Assembly: GCF_014131735.1 (NCBI RefSeq)
Contig: NZ_CP039121.1
Coordinates: 1,240,001 to 1,304,000 of the forward strand
DNA: 64,000 bases
Direction: 5' to 3'
Source of the DNA: Lactiplantibacillus plantarum
GTDB taxonomy: Bacteria; Bacillota; Bacilli; Lactobacillales; Lactobacillaceae
Position 1 is the first letter of the stretch; the number at the start of each line of letters is the position of its first letter. This document shows, piece after piece, positions 8,763 to 18,800 of this stretch. Both the position numbers and the translations under genes were made by a program. The notes under the pieces are model-generated. The model did no database searches, was not told the DNA's origin, and worked only from the letters and a program-made list of their open reading frames with translations.

Positions 8763-9692
8763 ATGCTTTCATTAACTGAACAATTGAACCGGGGCCCAGT
8801 CGTCTCGGACGGTGCGATGGCTACGGAATTAGAAAAACGGGGCGTGGCAACCAATAGCGCACTGTGGTCAGCCACGGCAATGTTGGACCACCCGGATGCG
8901 ATTCAAGCGGTCCATCAGAGCTATCTGGATGCGGGCGCAAAAATCATGACAACTAATACATACCAGGCCAACGTGCCTGCATTTGAGCAGGCTGGTATTG
9001 CTGCCGCACAAGCGCGTCAATTGATACAACAGGCGGTGACAATTGCTCATACGGCGCGTGATGCTAGTCATGTCACGGATGCTGTGATTGCTGGTAGTAT
9101 TGGCCCGTACGGTGCTTACTTAGCGGATGGTAGTGAGTACACGGGTGCATATCAGTTAACGCCGAGTGCCTATCAAGACTTTCACCGCGAACGCCTGGCG
9201 TTGATCATGGCCGCCGGGGTGGACGTGCTTGCATTAGAAACGATGCCACGTTTAGACGAAGTACAGGCTTTGGTACAACTAATCACAACCACTTGGACGC
9301 AACAACCATACTGGGTAAGCTTTAGTATCAAGGATCCACAGACATTATGTGATGGGACGTCATTAGCTGTGGCCGCAAAGTGGGTGGCGGCCCAGCCGAA
9401 CGTGGTCGCTGTGGGGGTCAATTGCACTACGCTGGAAAACATTGCACCAGCGTTAACCACTTTGAAGGCTGCTGTAGCGGTTCCGTTGATCGTTTATCCT
9501 AATTCTGGTGATCAATATGATCCCGTGACGAAGACTTGGCAAGAAACTCATTTGAGTCATCAATTTGCATCCTTTGTCCCCCAGTGGTTAGCCGCCGGGG
9601 CCCGCATTATCGGCGGCTGTTGTCGCACAACGCCGAAGGATATTGCGACGGTGGCACGGGCTCTCAGTGTTTCGGATTCCGCCAAGCTTTGA
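8763..9692 (+). CDS. mmuM: Homocysteine S-methyltransferase
   Basis: A 309-residue zinc-dependent methyltransferase that transfers a methyl group from S-methylmethionine (or SAM) to homocysteine, giving methionine. Visible are the N-terminal DGAMATELEKRGV, the TTNTYQAN segment, VGVNCTT with the first zinc cysteine near residue 220, and the IIGGCCRTTP motif near the C-terminus with the paired zinc cysteines. It starts at the ATG after AGAAAGGAAGG. The divergent permease probably supplies its methyl donor. metK lies about 3 kb downstream, so this area has two steps of the methionine/SAM cycle. Confidence 0.92.
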   Translation: MLSLTEQLNRGPVVSDGAMATELEKRGVATNSALWSATAMLDHPDAIQAVHQSYLDAGAKIMTTNTYQANVPAFEQAGIAAAQARQLIQQAVTIAHTARDASHVTDAVIAGSIGPYGAYLADGSEYTGAYQLTPSAYQDFHRERLALIMAAGVDVLALETMPRLDEVQALVQLITTTWTQQPYWVSFSIKDPQTLCDGTSLAVAAKWVAAQPNVVAVGVNCTTLENIAPALTTLKAAVAVPLIVYPNSGDQYDPVTKTWQETHLSHQFASFVPQWLAAGARIIGGCCRTTPKDIATVARALSVSDSAKL

Positions 9693-9808
9693 AAAATGTT
9701 AAGAAATGACGGTGTTTTAGTTCATGGTGGGCGTGTCTCCGAGATCTAAGTTGTCTTGGGGTGTTCGTTACACACTAATTATTGATTTAATTATATTTGA
9801 GCAAAACA

Positions 9809-9920
9809 ATACCTAGCGTGCTGAGCGTCACTAGGTATGGCTAGCAATTTAATTGAAACTGGTGAAAAATCACTAGTCGGGCACTGCTGATACGGTAGTT
9901 GTTCACGACTAGCGATTTTT
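9809..9920. terminator. Two hairpins after the homocysteine methyltransferase gene
   Basis: In the 400-base gap before the next gene there are two inverted repeats. One pairs ATACCTAG near 9809 with CTAGGTAT ending near 9838. The second pairs AAATC-CTAGTCG near 9867 with CGACTAG-GATTTTT ending at 9920, which gives a T-run on the plus strand and an A-run on the other, so it could terminate both ways. The rest of the gap up to the next ribosome binding site shows no gene. Confidence 0.5.
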
Positions 9921-10092
9921 GTATGTCAATAAAACTGTTCATATCTTGGTCGAGTAACGTAAAATATGGTAGGGTAAAGATAGTGTATAGATATAACAGA
10001 TGAAGTGGTCAATCGTCCGTGCGTACTCGAAGTTTTTGAACTCGGTGACAGGATGAGTTGATTTTTCAGATTGAGAAGGGAACGGCTAGGTG

Positions 10093-11589
10093 ATGTATTA
10101 TTTTGTGGGTACTGGTTTAGGATTGAAATTGACGGGAATTGAAAAGGCACAGTTGAACCGACTGGCGCTATTTGACGCCGCTGGTTATCAGGCTCGATGC
10201 GTCTATGTCACTTATAATCCGCGTTTACATGAGCATGCGGCCCGCTTTGGTGCGGAAGGAAAATGCTTTAGTTTGTATGATTTCTTTCAGGGGACGATGC
10301 CTGAAGCAGTGACTAAAATCCATCATGATTGGATGCACTATTGGCAAGCTGTTTGTCACTTTAAGGTGATTCAGGTTCCAAATACGACGGATTTTCGCGT
10401 CCTGGATACCGATGGTCAATATTTGATGTACGTTCATTTTGTGGACGCCGGGCGACAACAATTGGATTATGTAAATTATTTTGATAATCAGGGTGTTAAA
10501 GTCCGACGCGAATTTTATGATAACCGGGGCTTCCTGAGCCGGACAAGCTTTTTAGTGAAACATCAGGAAGTGCACACAGAAGTGTATTATGATTTACAAG
10601 GGCAAGTCAAAATTATCAAACAGTATGATATTACCGGGCCAGAGCCAAAACTACGACTGATTACGTTGAAGAACTATCAACAAAGAGACTTTTTCTTCAA
10701 TACCGAACAGGCTTTTCAGACATTCTTCTTCAATGAATTGGCCACTGCTGATGACGTCTATTTCTGTGATCGTAACCGACAAACGGCGGCGGCCTTAGGT
10801 CATACGCGCCCCGCAACTCGCGTGTGTTCAGTCTTACATAGCACGCATCTACGGATTGGTGAGGACGTGGTAAGTGGGCATTTGAAATCGGTCTATCGGT
10901 ATGTCCTAGCCCATCCAGACCAATTTCACCGAATTATTGTGTCGACCGAGCATCAAAAGCGTGATTTATTGGCACGCTATGATAATTTACCACCAGTTGT
11001 CGTGATTCCAGTCGGCTATACAACGGTTCATCCGGTTAAAATTGATGGTCGTGACCCGCACCGGATTATTAGTGTGGCGCGCTATTCGCCAGAAAAGCAA
11101 TTACCACATCAACTGGAAGTGGTTCGTCGGTTAGTTGGTGAATTTCCCGACCTGACTTTGCAGTTGTTTGGGCATGGGCAAAAGATTGAAATGCAAATGC
11201 GTCAATTTATTCAGGCCAATCATCTAGAAAAAAATATCGTTATTCGGGGTTTCTTGCCCAATCTGGCAGAAGAGTACCAGCGGGCAAGCCTCGCCTTAAT
11301 GACGAGTGTGGAAGAGGGCTTTTCGCTAGCCACAATGGAAGCTGAAAGCTATGGCGTGCCGGTTATTGGCTATCGAATTGCGTACGGGCCGGAAGATATT
11401 ATCGAAGATGGCGTTAACGGGTACTTAGTGACACCCAATGATGTTGATGAGTTGACAATGAAAGTTCGTCAGTATTTACAGCACCCTGAACGACAAGCAC
11501 AACTGATTACGAATGCCTACAATTCAGCAACTCGTTACAGCAAGCAGACGATTATTGAAAAGTGGCGCCAGTTAATAGCAGCACTTTAA
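10093..11589 (+). CDS. GT4 glycosyltransferase, TagE/GtfA-like
   Basis: A 498-residue glycosyltransferase with an N-terminal accessory domain (about residues 1-200) and a C-terminal GT-B/GT4 catalytic domain. Catalytic-domain marks are SVARYSPEKQLPHQLE near residue 335, LFGHGQK, and the E-x7-E nucleotide-sugar site in SVEEGFSLATMEAESYG. The N-terminus MYYFVGTGLGLKLTGIEKAQ matches the starts of the two related genes at 26.3 and 27.8 kb, so ATG 10093 is preferred over the GTG one codon before. Relatives glucosylate teichoic acids (TagE) or serine-rich glycoproteins (GtfA). A surface-protein role is suggested by the locus at 15.8 kb but not proven. Confidence 0.8.
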   Translation: MYYFVGTGLGLKLTGIEKAQLNRLALFDAAGYQARCVYVTYNPRLHEHAARFGAEGKCFSLYDFFQGTMPEAVTKIHHDWMHYWQAVCHFKVIQVPNTTDFRVLDTDGQYLMYVHFVDAGRQQLDYVNYFDNQGVKVRREFYDNRGFLSRTSFLVKHQEVHTEVYYDLQGQVKIIKQYDITGPEPKLRLITLKNYQQRDFFFNTEQAFQTFFFNELATADDVYFCDRNRQTAAALGHTRPATRVCSVLHSTHLRIGEDVVSGHLKSVYRYVLAHPDQFHRIIVSTEHQKRDLLARYDNLPPVVVIPVGYTTVHPVKIDGRDPHRIISVARYSPEKQLPHQLEVVRRLVGEFPDLTLQLFGHGQKIEMQMRQFIQANHLEKNIVIRGFLPNLAEEYQRASLALMTSVEEGFSLATMEAESYGVPVIGYRIAYGPEDIIEDGVNGYLVTPNDVDELTMKVRQYLQHPERQAQLITNAYNSATRYSKQTIIEKWRQLIAAL

Positions 11590-11607
11590 GAACTGGTGAT
11601 AGGGGCA

Positions 11608-11652
11608 AACAAGGCGTCTACCTAGTTTGAGAGACTAGGTAGACGCCTTGTT
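11608..11652. terminator. Bidirectional terminator between convergent genes
   Basis: A perfect 19-bp stem (11608-11626 with 11634-11652) with a 7-base loop sits between the convergent glycosyltransferase and membrane protein genes, with short T/A tracts at the ends. Confidence 0.85.
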
Positions 11653-11664
11653 GTTATCTAGATA

Positions 11665-12384
11665 TTAATAAAGTAATAAAATCAGTGCCAACTGAACGGC
11701 TACGTTGATCATGAGATGTAACCGAGTACGGCCAAAGGACTGTTGACTGAACCAGACAGCAATCGTGATGAGAATTGCAACGATCGTTTGCCAGGTCAAC
11801 GGCTGCAGGAAGATGGTGATAACAAGTAGCAGGCCGGTGATGGCCGAAATCAGTTGATTGATTTGGCGTTGACGGCTGAAGCTCGGAACATATAGGAAGA
11901 CATAACTAGCCAGCATGGGGGTCAGCTTCCAGAGAAAAGTAGTTGATAAATAGTTATTTTGTAAATCGAAGACGGCCACTGGGATCGTGAACGTCATGAT
12001 GACGCCGAAAACGACTAGACCAAAGTAGTTTTGCATACCGAAGCGTGGAACAGCCATCACGAGCAACCACGCACTGCACGTTAATAGCAGGTACAGTAGT
12101 TCGGATTCCTTGGCAATAATGTTGGTAAATGCAAAGGCCACGGTAATTCCAATTGCAATGAGGCTCCACTGGGGAGCAATCCGCCGATCTAAGATAATGA
12201 AGACCGCGGCGGCCACGGCTAAGGTGTAGCCAATCAGTGGTAACTGCGCGGCTGAAAATGAGGCCGTTTGAAATGAGCGCCCGTAATCGAGGGCGGCCCA
12301 CCAACTAATGATGCTTTGAACGATGGTAAAGATCGCCAAGGCGATGTAATCGCGTTTAATATGTAATTTTCCGATTCGAATCAT
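11665..12384 (-). CDS. Hypothetical integral membrane protein
   Basis: A 239-residue protein made almost wholly of hydrophobic helices, about seven or eight membrane segments, with a short basic N-terminus (MIRIGKLHIKRDY). No catalytic motif or named domain is visible. An AGAGAG site lies before the ATG. It converges on the glycosyltransferase gene and is divergent from metK. I do not recognise the family; a role in envelope biology is only a guess from its neighbours. Confidence 0.65.
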   Translation of the reverse strand: MIRIGKLHIKRDYIALAIFTIVQSIISWWAALDYGRSFQTASFSAAQLPLIGYTLAVAAAVFIILDRRIAPQWSLIAIGITVAFAFTNIIAKESELLYLLLTCSAWLLVMAVPRFGMQNYFGLVVFGVIMTFTIPVAVFDLQNNYLSTTFLWKLTPMLASYVFLYVPSFSRQRQINQLISAITGLLLVITIFLQPLTWQTIVAILITIAVWFSQQSFGRTRLHLMINVAVQLALILLLY

Positions 12385-12493
12385 ATTGTCAACACTCTCT
12401 AATTAGGATAATGAGTTAATCGTACCGGTCGGGGCAGTTCCCGTCAATAATTTGACAGAAATCTTTAAAAAAAATGGTGATTGTGATAACCTT

Positions 12494-12600
12494 ATATAGT
12501 TATGAGCCGTTCCCGAAAGGATAAGTTTAGCTTGTTCAATGAAGAATAAGTGATGCTTAGATGCCTTGTAACCGAAATTATCAAGGGGGAATTTATTGTG
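12494..12600 (+). promoter_or_regulatory. SMK box (SAM-III) translational riboswitch of metK
   Basis: The leader contains GTTCCCGAAAGGAT (12509-12522), then AGATGCCTTGTAACCGAAA, then AAGGGGGAA just before the GTG start of metK. These are the conserved parts of the SMK box found in front of metK in Lactobacillales. There the GGGGG ribosome binding site pairs with the upstream CCC-rich element when SAM is bound, which blocks translation. Feedback control of metK by its product SAM follows from established knowledge of this class. Confidence 0.88.
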
Positions 12601-13785
12601 AGTGAAAGACACTTATTTACATCTGAATCTGTCTCTGAAGGTCATCCTGATAAGATTGCTGACCAAATCAGTGACGCTATCTTGGACGCAATGTTAGCCC
12701 AGGATCCACAAGCACGGGTCGCTGTTGAAACTTCAGTGACGACTGGATTAGTGCTGGTCTTCGGTGAAGTTTCGACCAAGGCCTACGTTGATATTCAAAA
12801 GGTCGTGCGTGACACGATCAAGTCGATTGGCTATGTTGACGGTCAATACGGCTTTGACGGTGACAACTGTGCCGTCCTTGTCTCATTGGATGAACAATCA
12901 CCAGATATCGCGCAAGGGGTCGATGATTCCTTGGAGACGCGTTCTGGCGATGCTGACCCATTAGATCAAATCGGTGCTGGTGATCAAGGGATGATGTTTG
13001 GTTATGCCATCAACGAAACCCCTGAATTAATGCCACTGCCAATCGCATTGAGCCATCGGTTGATGCGTAAAATTGCAGCGCTACGTAAGGATGGTACCAT
13101 TAAGTGGTTACGTCCAGATGCTAAGGCCCAAGTCACGGTCGAATATGACGAAGACAACCAACCTAAGCGAATCGACACAGTGGTCTTGTCTACTCAGCAT
13201 GATCCTGATGTTGATTTGGATACAATTCGGCAAACGGTCATTGATCAAGTCATCAAGGCTGTGTTACCAGCTGATTTATTAGATGACCAAACTAAGTATC
13301 TTGTGAACCCAACTGGTCGTTTTGTTATTGGTGGTCCTCAAGGGGATGCCGGTTTGACTGGTCGGAAAGTCATCGTGGATACGTACGGTGGTTTTGCCCA
13401 TCATGGTGGTGGTGCCTTTTCTGGTAAGGACGCGACCAAGGTTGATCGTTCTGCAAGTTACGCTGCTCGTTACATTGCCAAAAACGTTGTGGCTGCCGGT
13501 TTAGCTGATCAGGTCGAAGTGCAATTGGCATATGCCATCGGGGTTGCCGAACCAGTTTCGATTGCAGTGGATACTGCCGGGACCGGGAAGGTTAGTGATG
13601 AAGCGTTGATTAACGCCATTCGCGAAAACTTTGATTTACGCCCAGCTGGGATTATCAAAATGCTCGATTTGCAACGGCCAATTTATCGGCAAACTGCGGC
13701 ATACGGCCACTTTGGTCGGACCGATATTGATTTGCCATGGGAACATACTGATAAAGTGGATGCTTTAAAAGCAGCATTTAAATAA
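12598..13785 (+). CDS. metK: S-adenosylmethionine synthetase
   Basis: A 395-residue enzyme making SAM from methionine and ATP. Family marks are [20 protein letters not shown] at the N-terminus, the signature [12 protein letters not shown] near residue 120, and the P-loop-like [20 protein letters not shown] at about 275-295. The GTG at 12598 is taken as the start because the protein then begins [12 protein letters not shown] like other MetK proteins and sits behind AAGGGGG. The open frame extends 16 codons upstream, but that stretch belongs to the riboswitch. It is followed by its own terminator. Confidence 0.97.
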   Translation: MSERHLFTSESVSEGHPDKIADQISDAILDAMLAQDPQARVAVETSVTTGLVLVFGEVSTKAYVDIQKVVRDTIKSIGYVDGQYGFDGDNCAVLVSLDEQSPDIAQGVDDSLETRSGDADPLDQIGAGDQGMMFGYAINETPELMPLPIALSHRLMRKIAALRKDGTIKWLRPDAKAQVTVEYDEDNQPKRIDTVVLSTQHDPDVDLDTIRQTVIDQVIKAVLPADLLDDQTKYLVNPTGRFVIGGPQGDAGLTGRKVIVDTYGGFAHHGGGAFSGKDATKVDRSASYAARYIAKNVVAAGLADQVEVQLAYAIGVAEPVSIAVDTAGTGKVSDEALINAIRENFDLRPAGIIKMLDLQRPIYRQTAAYGHFGRTDIDLPWEHTDKVDALKAAFK

Positions 13786-13828
13786 TGCGGTAACGTTGAT
13801 TCGTTACGGTCTGTAGGTACTCGACGCT

Positions 13829-13861
13829 AAAAGCGACCTTTTTTCAAGGTCGCTTTTTTTT
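13829..13861 (+). terminator. metK terminator
   Basis: AAAGCGACCTT pairs with AAGGTCGCTTT around a short T-rich loop and is followed by a T-run (T8-9), a canonical intrinsic terminator 40 bases after the metK stop. Confidence 0.9.
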
Positions 13862-13921
13862 GCGGGCTATTTTAGATGCACGGGGTTTTAAAATGATTGA
13901 TAGAGAAGGAGAATTACTAAG

Positions 13922-15424
13922 ATGCAACAGCGTAAAACTAACGTAATGGCGGTTACGGTTGCCATTTACGTCGCGACGTTTATGAGTGCGATTGAAGGGA
14001 CAATTGTGTCGACCGCCTTGCCAACGATTGTTGGTGATTTACACGGGGTTTCATTGATGAATTGGGTTTTCTCAATTTATTTATTGACTAATGCGATGAT
14101 GACGCCAATTTATGGAAAGCTGACTGACTTGGTCGGCCGAAAACCAGTGATGCAAGCCGGACTAATTATTTTTATTATCGGGTCTATGATGAGCGGTTTG
14201 TCTAATTCGATGCCGGTGCTAATTTTTTGGCGGGCCATTCAGGGGATCGGTGCCGGGGCGCTAATGCCAGTCTCAATGACAATTATCGCAGATATTTATT
14301 CATTCGAACGCCGGGCCAAAGTGCTAGGCTTCAATAGTTCAGCGTGGGGCATTGCTTCAGTGCTGGCACCGTTGATTGGTGGACTAATTGTCGATAAGCT
14401 CAGCTGGCATTGGATTTTCTTCATTAATGTGCCAGTTGGGTTGATCACCCTTTTCCTATTTCAATTTTATTTACGAGAACCCAAACGTCACAATAACGTG
14501 AAAATCGACTACTTGGGTAGCTTTTGGCTGATGCTCTTCTTGCTGTGCTTGATGCTAAGCTTCCAACTATTGGGAAACGCCACTATCAGTTGGGTGGCCG
14601 TTGGGACTGCTTGGATCATTAGTGCGCTCAGTTTGTGGCTATTTATTCGTCGTGAAAGTCGCACGGATGAACCAGTGATTTCGATGGATTTATTCAAAAA
14701 CCACACGTTTATTATTCAGAATGCCGTGGCGGCCTTAGTCAGTGGTTTCCTAATGGCCGTTGAAGTTTATATTCCAACTTGGACTCAGGGGATACTGGGT
14801 GTACCGGCTTCTTTGGCGGGATTCGCAGTGACACCGAGCTCGTTAATGTGGATCGTCGGGTCATTCGTGACGGGGCGGTTATTGGCAAAGTGGGCGCCGC
14901 GACGGATTTTGTATCTGAGTTTGGCTTTCATCCTCGTGACAAGCATTTGCTTAGCGTGGTTGCCAGTTAATACTGCTTTCCCATGGTTCTTCCTGATCAC
15001 AGCGATTGGTGGCGTGGGCTTCGGAATTACAATTACAGCAACGACCGTCACGTCGCAACACCTTGTGCCAGCTGAGAACGTGGGCGTCGCAACGTCCTTC
15101 AATACGTTGAGTCGAACGATTGGCCAAACGTTGATGATTTCAATCTTTGGAATTGCGTTGAACGTTGGGATGAACCAAGGTATTCAGCACCATGCAGGAA
15201 CGAACATGGCGATGATGAACAAGTTGATCAATCCACAGACAGCAACGCAATTACCGTCTCATTTGTTGCCGACACTTCATCGTATCTTATATACGGGCTT
15301 ACATTGGGTCTACCTGATTGGCCTTGGTTTGGTTATTCTAGCCTTTATTGTGAATAGTTTGGATCGCGGACCACAAAAAACGGCAGCACAACACGCGGCT
15401 GATTTAAACCAAAATCAGGATTAG
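13922..15424 (+). CDS. MFS multidrug exporter, DHA2 (EmrB/QacA) family, 14 TM
   Basis: A 500-residue major facilitator protein. Marks are the first segment VAIYVATFMSAIEGTIVSTA, which includes the DHA2 motif D1 region ending in ALPTIVGDL, motif A in the 2-3 loop (GKLTDLVGRKPV), and WHWIFFINVPVGL after TM5. About 14 membrane helices can be counted. It has a GAAGGAG site and is monocistronic, between the metK terminator and the surface-protein gene. Members export hydrophobic drugs and cations by proton antiport; the substrate here is unknown. Confidence 0.9.
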   Translation: MQQRKTNVMAVTVAIYVATFMSAIEGTIVSTALPTIVGDLHGVSLMNWVFSIYLLTNAMMTPIYGKLTDLVGRKPVMQAGLIIFIIGSMMSGLSNSMPVLIFWRAIQGIGAGALMPVSMTIIADIYSFERRAKVLGFNSSAWGIASVLAPLIGGLIVDKLSWHWIFFINVPVGLITLFLFQFYLREPKRHNNVKIDYLGSFWLMLFLLCLMLSFQLLGNATISWVAVGTAWIISALSLWLFIRRESRTDEPVISMDLFKNHTFIIQNAVAALVSGFLMAVEVYIPTWTQGILGVPASLAGFAVTPSSLMWIVGSFVTGRLLAKWAPRRILYLSLAFILVTSICLAWLPVNTAFPWFFLITAIGGVGFGITITATTVTSQHLVPAENVGVATSFNTLSRTIGQTLMISIFGIALNVGMNQGIQHHAGTNMAMMNKLINPQTATQLPSHLLPTLHRILYTGLHWVYLIGLGLVILAFIVNSLDRGPQKTAAQHAADLNQNQD

Positions 15425-15556
15425 TCGGCTTAGTATCAACAAATTAATTGTCAAAGTGACTCATAATTTGTCGTTTATTTGATATTGACGTAAAAAAATC
15501 CGAAAAATTTTCAATAAAATTTCCATAAGTGTTATAAATAAATTTTAAGTTGTTAG

Positions 15557-15600
15557 ACGAGTGTAATGGGCTTTATGAGGCCTATTACACTCGTTTTCAT
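15557..15600 (+). terminator. Terminator of the MFS gene
   Basis: ACGAGTGTAATGGGC (15557-15571) pairs with the segment ending ATTACACTCGT near 15593, with one G-U pair, and is followed by TTTTCATT. It lies about 130 bases after the MFS stop. Confidence 0.75.
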
Positions 15601-15808
15601 TAATATTATTTATTTGGTAACTATTTTAGGAAAATTAATGGAAAACGTGTAACAAGATTGACGGTATCAACTATTGCTAACAAAACATAATCATAGTATT
15701 ATGAGTGCATAGCCTAACGATTGATGGTGTATACCAATGATGCTATATATGTGTTTTTTGTATCATATATAAACGGGTTTGATTAGGTTAGAGAAGGAAG
15801 GCAAAACC

Positions 15809-18800
15809 ATGAAATTTCTGAGACATAAATCTTTTAGGGGAGATCCGCAAGTTCACTACAAGATGTTTAAAGTCGGCCGTACTTGGGTATTTACGGCGAT
15901 GGCATCATTTGTATTGACTGCTGCACCTCAGTTAGTATCTCATGCAGATACGGTTTCGGCGGATACTAGTAGCGATACGGCAAGTAGTGCCACTAGTAGT
16001 GCCAGCTCGGGGGCGGATACGTCTTCTGCAGCAGCGAGTGCGGCGGCACTAGCTGCTGCAACGGCAAGTAGTACGTCAACTAGTACTACCAGTGACTCGT
16101 CTACGGCATCTTCTTCGAGCGAAACTGCCTCGAACAGTAATTCCGAATCTTCATCGGATAGTTCAAGCAGCGATGACAGTGCTTCAGACGCAAGTTCTGC
16201 GAGCGAAACAAGTACGACTAATGCGACAAGTACATCAAGTACTAGTAGTAGCAGTGTTTCAACGGCTAGTTCGAGCGCATCCAGCGCAAGTTCAAGTAGT
16301 AGTTCGAGCTCGTCAAGCGCTACTTCATCGAGTTTAACTGATAGCAGCAGTTCTTCCGCAGCTAGCTCAAGTACGACGAGTTTGTCAAGCAGTGCTAGCG
16401 TAGCGGCAAGTACTGTCTCGACAGCAAGCAGTGTTGCCAGCACGACTAAGTCTGCAAGTACGGCGGCTTCAACGGCAGCCATTGCAGCTTACTCGTCGGA
16501 ATCGGCTGCCAGCTCAAATACCGATAGTACCGCAGCTAAGGCGGCTTCATCGTCAGCTTCATTAGCCGGTTCATACGCCACACTTGCCAGCAGTTATGCT
16601 AGTTTGGTCAATAACCTAACGACGCAAGCAGCAGTGAGTGCGGCCCAAAGTGCCTATCAAGAAGCGCTTAACGCGGCTGATTTGTCACGGCACTACAATA
16701 GTATTGCAAACATGTACTTAGACGCAATGACAAATGGTGTGGGGTCCAATGTAGATAATACATTGGCATACGCTAATGCCAACTCTTTAGCATTTAGTGC
16801 AGCCAGTGCGGCCAGTTCATACGCAGCCCTGGCTTCAACGGCCACCTCAACGGCCAGCAGTGCTGCTACCCAAGGCTTAATTAATTTAGCAAGTAGCAAT
16901 TATTCCGCCGCATCTAGTGCGGCATCTGCAGCCACGGTAGCAGCCAGCTCGGCAGCTGAAGCAGCCAACAGTGCATACTTAGCCATGCAATACGACAAAA
17001 ATAATACGGCCGTTACCTCAGCTTACGCCGTCGCTTCTAGCACGGCAGCTGCGGCTTCAACGGCCGCGGTTAACGCAACGACCGCTGCGATGGCAGCATC
17101 TTCAGCATATGCCGCTGTAAGTAGTAATGCGGCAAATAATGACTATGAAGCCACTAGTACTGCCTATGCAGTTACTTCCTCCGCCGCAACGGAGGCGCTT
17201 AGTCAATACGCCGCCGGGAGCACAGCTACTAGCACCGCTAGTTCGGCAGCCATTTTTGCCAATAGTACTGCAATTAGTGATTTGGCGAGTGCGGCTTCTT
17301 CAAGTGCAAACGTGGCGAATACGTCAAAGAGTACGGCTTCAAGTGCGGCCAGTGTGGCGGCAACGCAAACTGGTACTCAAGCGTCAGCTTATGCTTCAAG
17401 TGCTGCAACGGCCGCTAGCTCTGCTTCGTCAGCCTACGCCGTCGCCAGCACGGCTGCAAAATCTGCTGTCAGTGCTAGTGATCCTGCCACCGCGGACTCA
17501 TACGCTCGGGTGGCCCAATCGGCATCTTCATTGGCTGCTAGTTACGCTGCAACTGCTGAGTCTAACGCGACTTTAGCTGCTAAGTTTTCGACGAATGTCG
17601 CCAATGAACAAACCGTTAGTTCCAATGCGACTTTAACGACGAGTACGGCAACGCAAAGTGTCTCGACTGGAGATACTGTGACAATTACCAACAAGGTGGG
17701 TTTGGATTCAGGATATTCAGTAAGTGGTACACCAACTTATGTTTGGTATGTCTCAACGGATGGAGCAACTTGGACGACCATTAGTGGTGCAACATCGGCA
17801 ACGTATACAACAACTGCAACTACTTCAGGGACGTATTATTATCAAGCAGTCGTTAGTGGTAAGCGGGTTACAGCATTAATCTTGACTTCAAATTTTGAAG
17901 CAGCTGGTAATGTGATTACCATTGTTGTTACCAATCCAGAAGGGACCTACACTGAAATTGCCAGCAGTTATGCCAGCCAAGCCAACAGCGCAGCCTCAGT
18001 GGCAACCTCTCAAGCTGCCGCTGCAAGTAGTGCGATCAGTTTGGCCAGTTCTTCAGCTAACTTGACGGGCTCATTAGCTAGCTACTACACATCACAGGCT
18101 AATTCTTCATACAACGCAGCTAGCTCATATGCGAGTGTGGCTTCGGAGGCGGCAAGTATTGCAACTATGGCCAGTACTTCGGCCGCTTCTTATGAAGCCG
18201 AAGGGGCGTATACCAGTGCTAATATCTGGGCAGGAATGGCATCGAGTTATGCGAGTGTTGCAACTGAATATGCTAGTTCTGCAAGTAGTGCGGCATCTGA
18301 GGCAGCAGCTAGTCTCGATACTGCTTTGAAAAATGCGGTTAATGAAGATGGTGGTGATACCGCTGCTGATTATTTAGCATCAAGTTATGCCAGTATGGCT
18401 GCGTCATCGGCAAATGTGGCCGGTGACCAAGCCTCGTTAGCTGCATCCTATGCGGCCAACGCTGCTAATGCATATAACGTTGCTGGTTCTTCATTTAATA
18501 CCACTGCAACTAGCAGTTATAATGCAGCGGCAAGTTCTGCAGCTGTAGCGGCTAGTTCATACGCTGCGGCAGCTAGTGAAGCAGCAAGTCTTGCTGCTTC
18601 ATATGCAGCGGACGGGAATTATAATTCGGCTGCCTTGCAACAAAGCTACGCGGCTTTGCGTTTAACCTATGCCACAGATCAATTGAATGCTGCTTCGAGT
18701 GCGGCGAGTGCGATTACCCAAACGGTCGTGCAAGCACAATCCAGTTATTATAATTCGATTGCAACGGCTGCTTCTAGCGCAGCGTCAGCAGCTGAATCGG

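Noticed and set aside
12550..12597. N-terminal extension of metK from an upstream ATG
   Set aside because: The stretch is the SMK-box riboswitch; the GTG at 12598 with AAGGGGG gives the family N-terminus.
15940..16482. A minus-strand Leu/Glu/Val-rich frame opposite the N-terminal part of the surface protein
   Set aside because: It is a shadow of Ser/Ala codons on the other strand, without a start signal.
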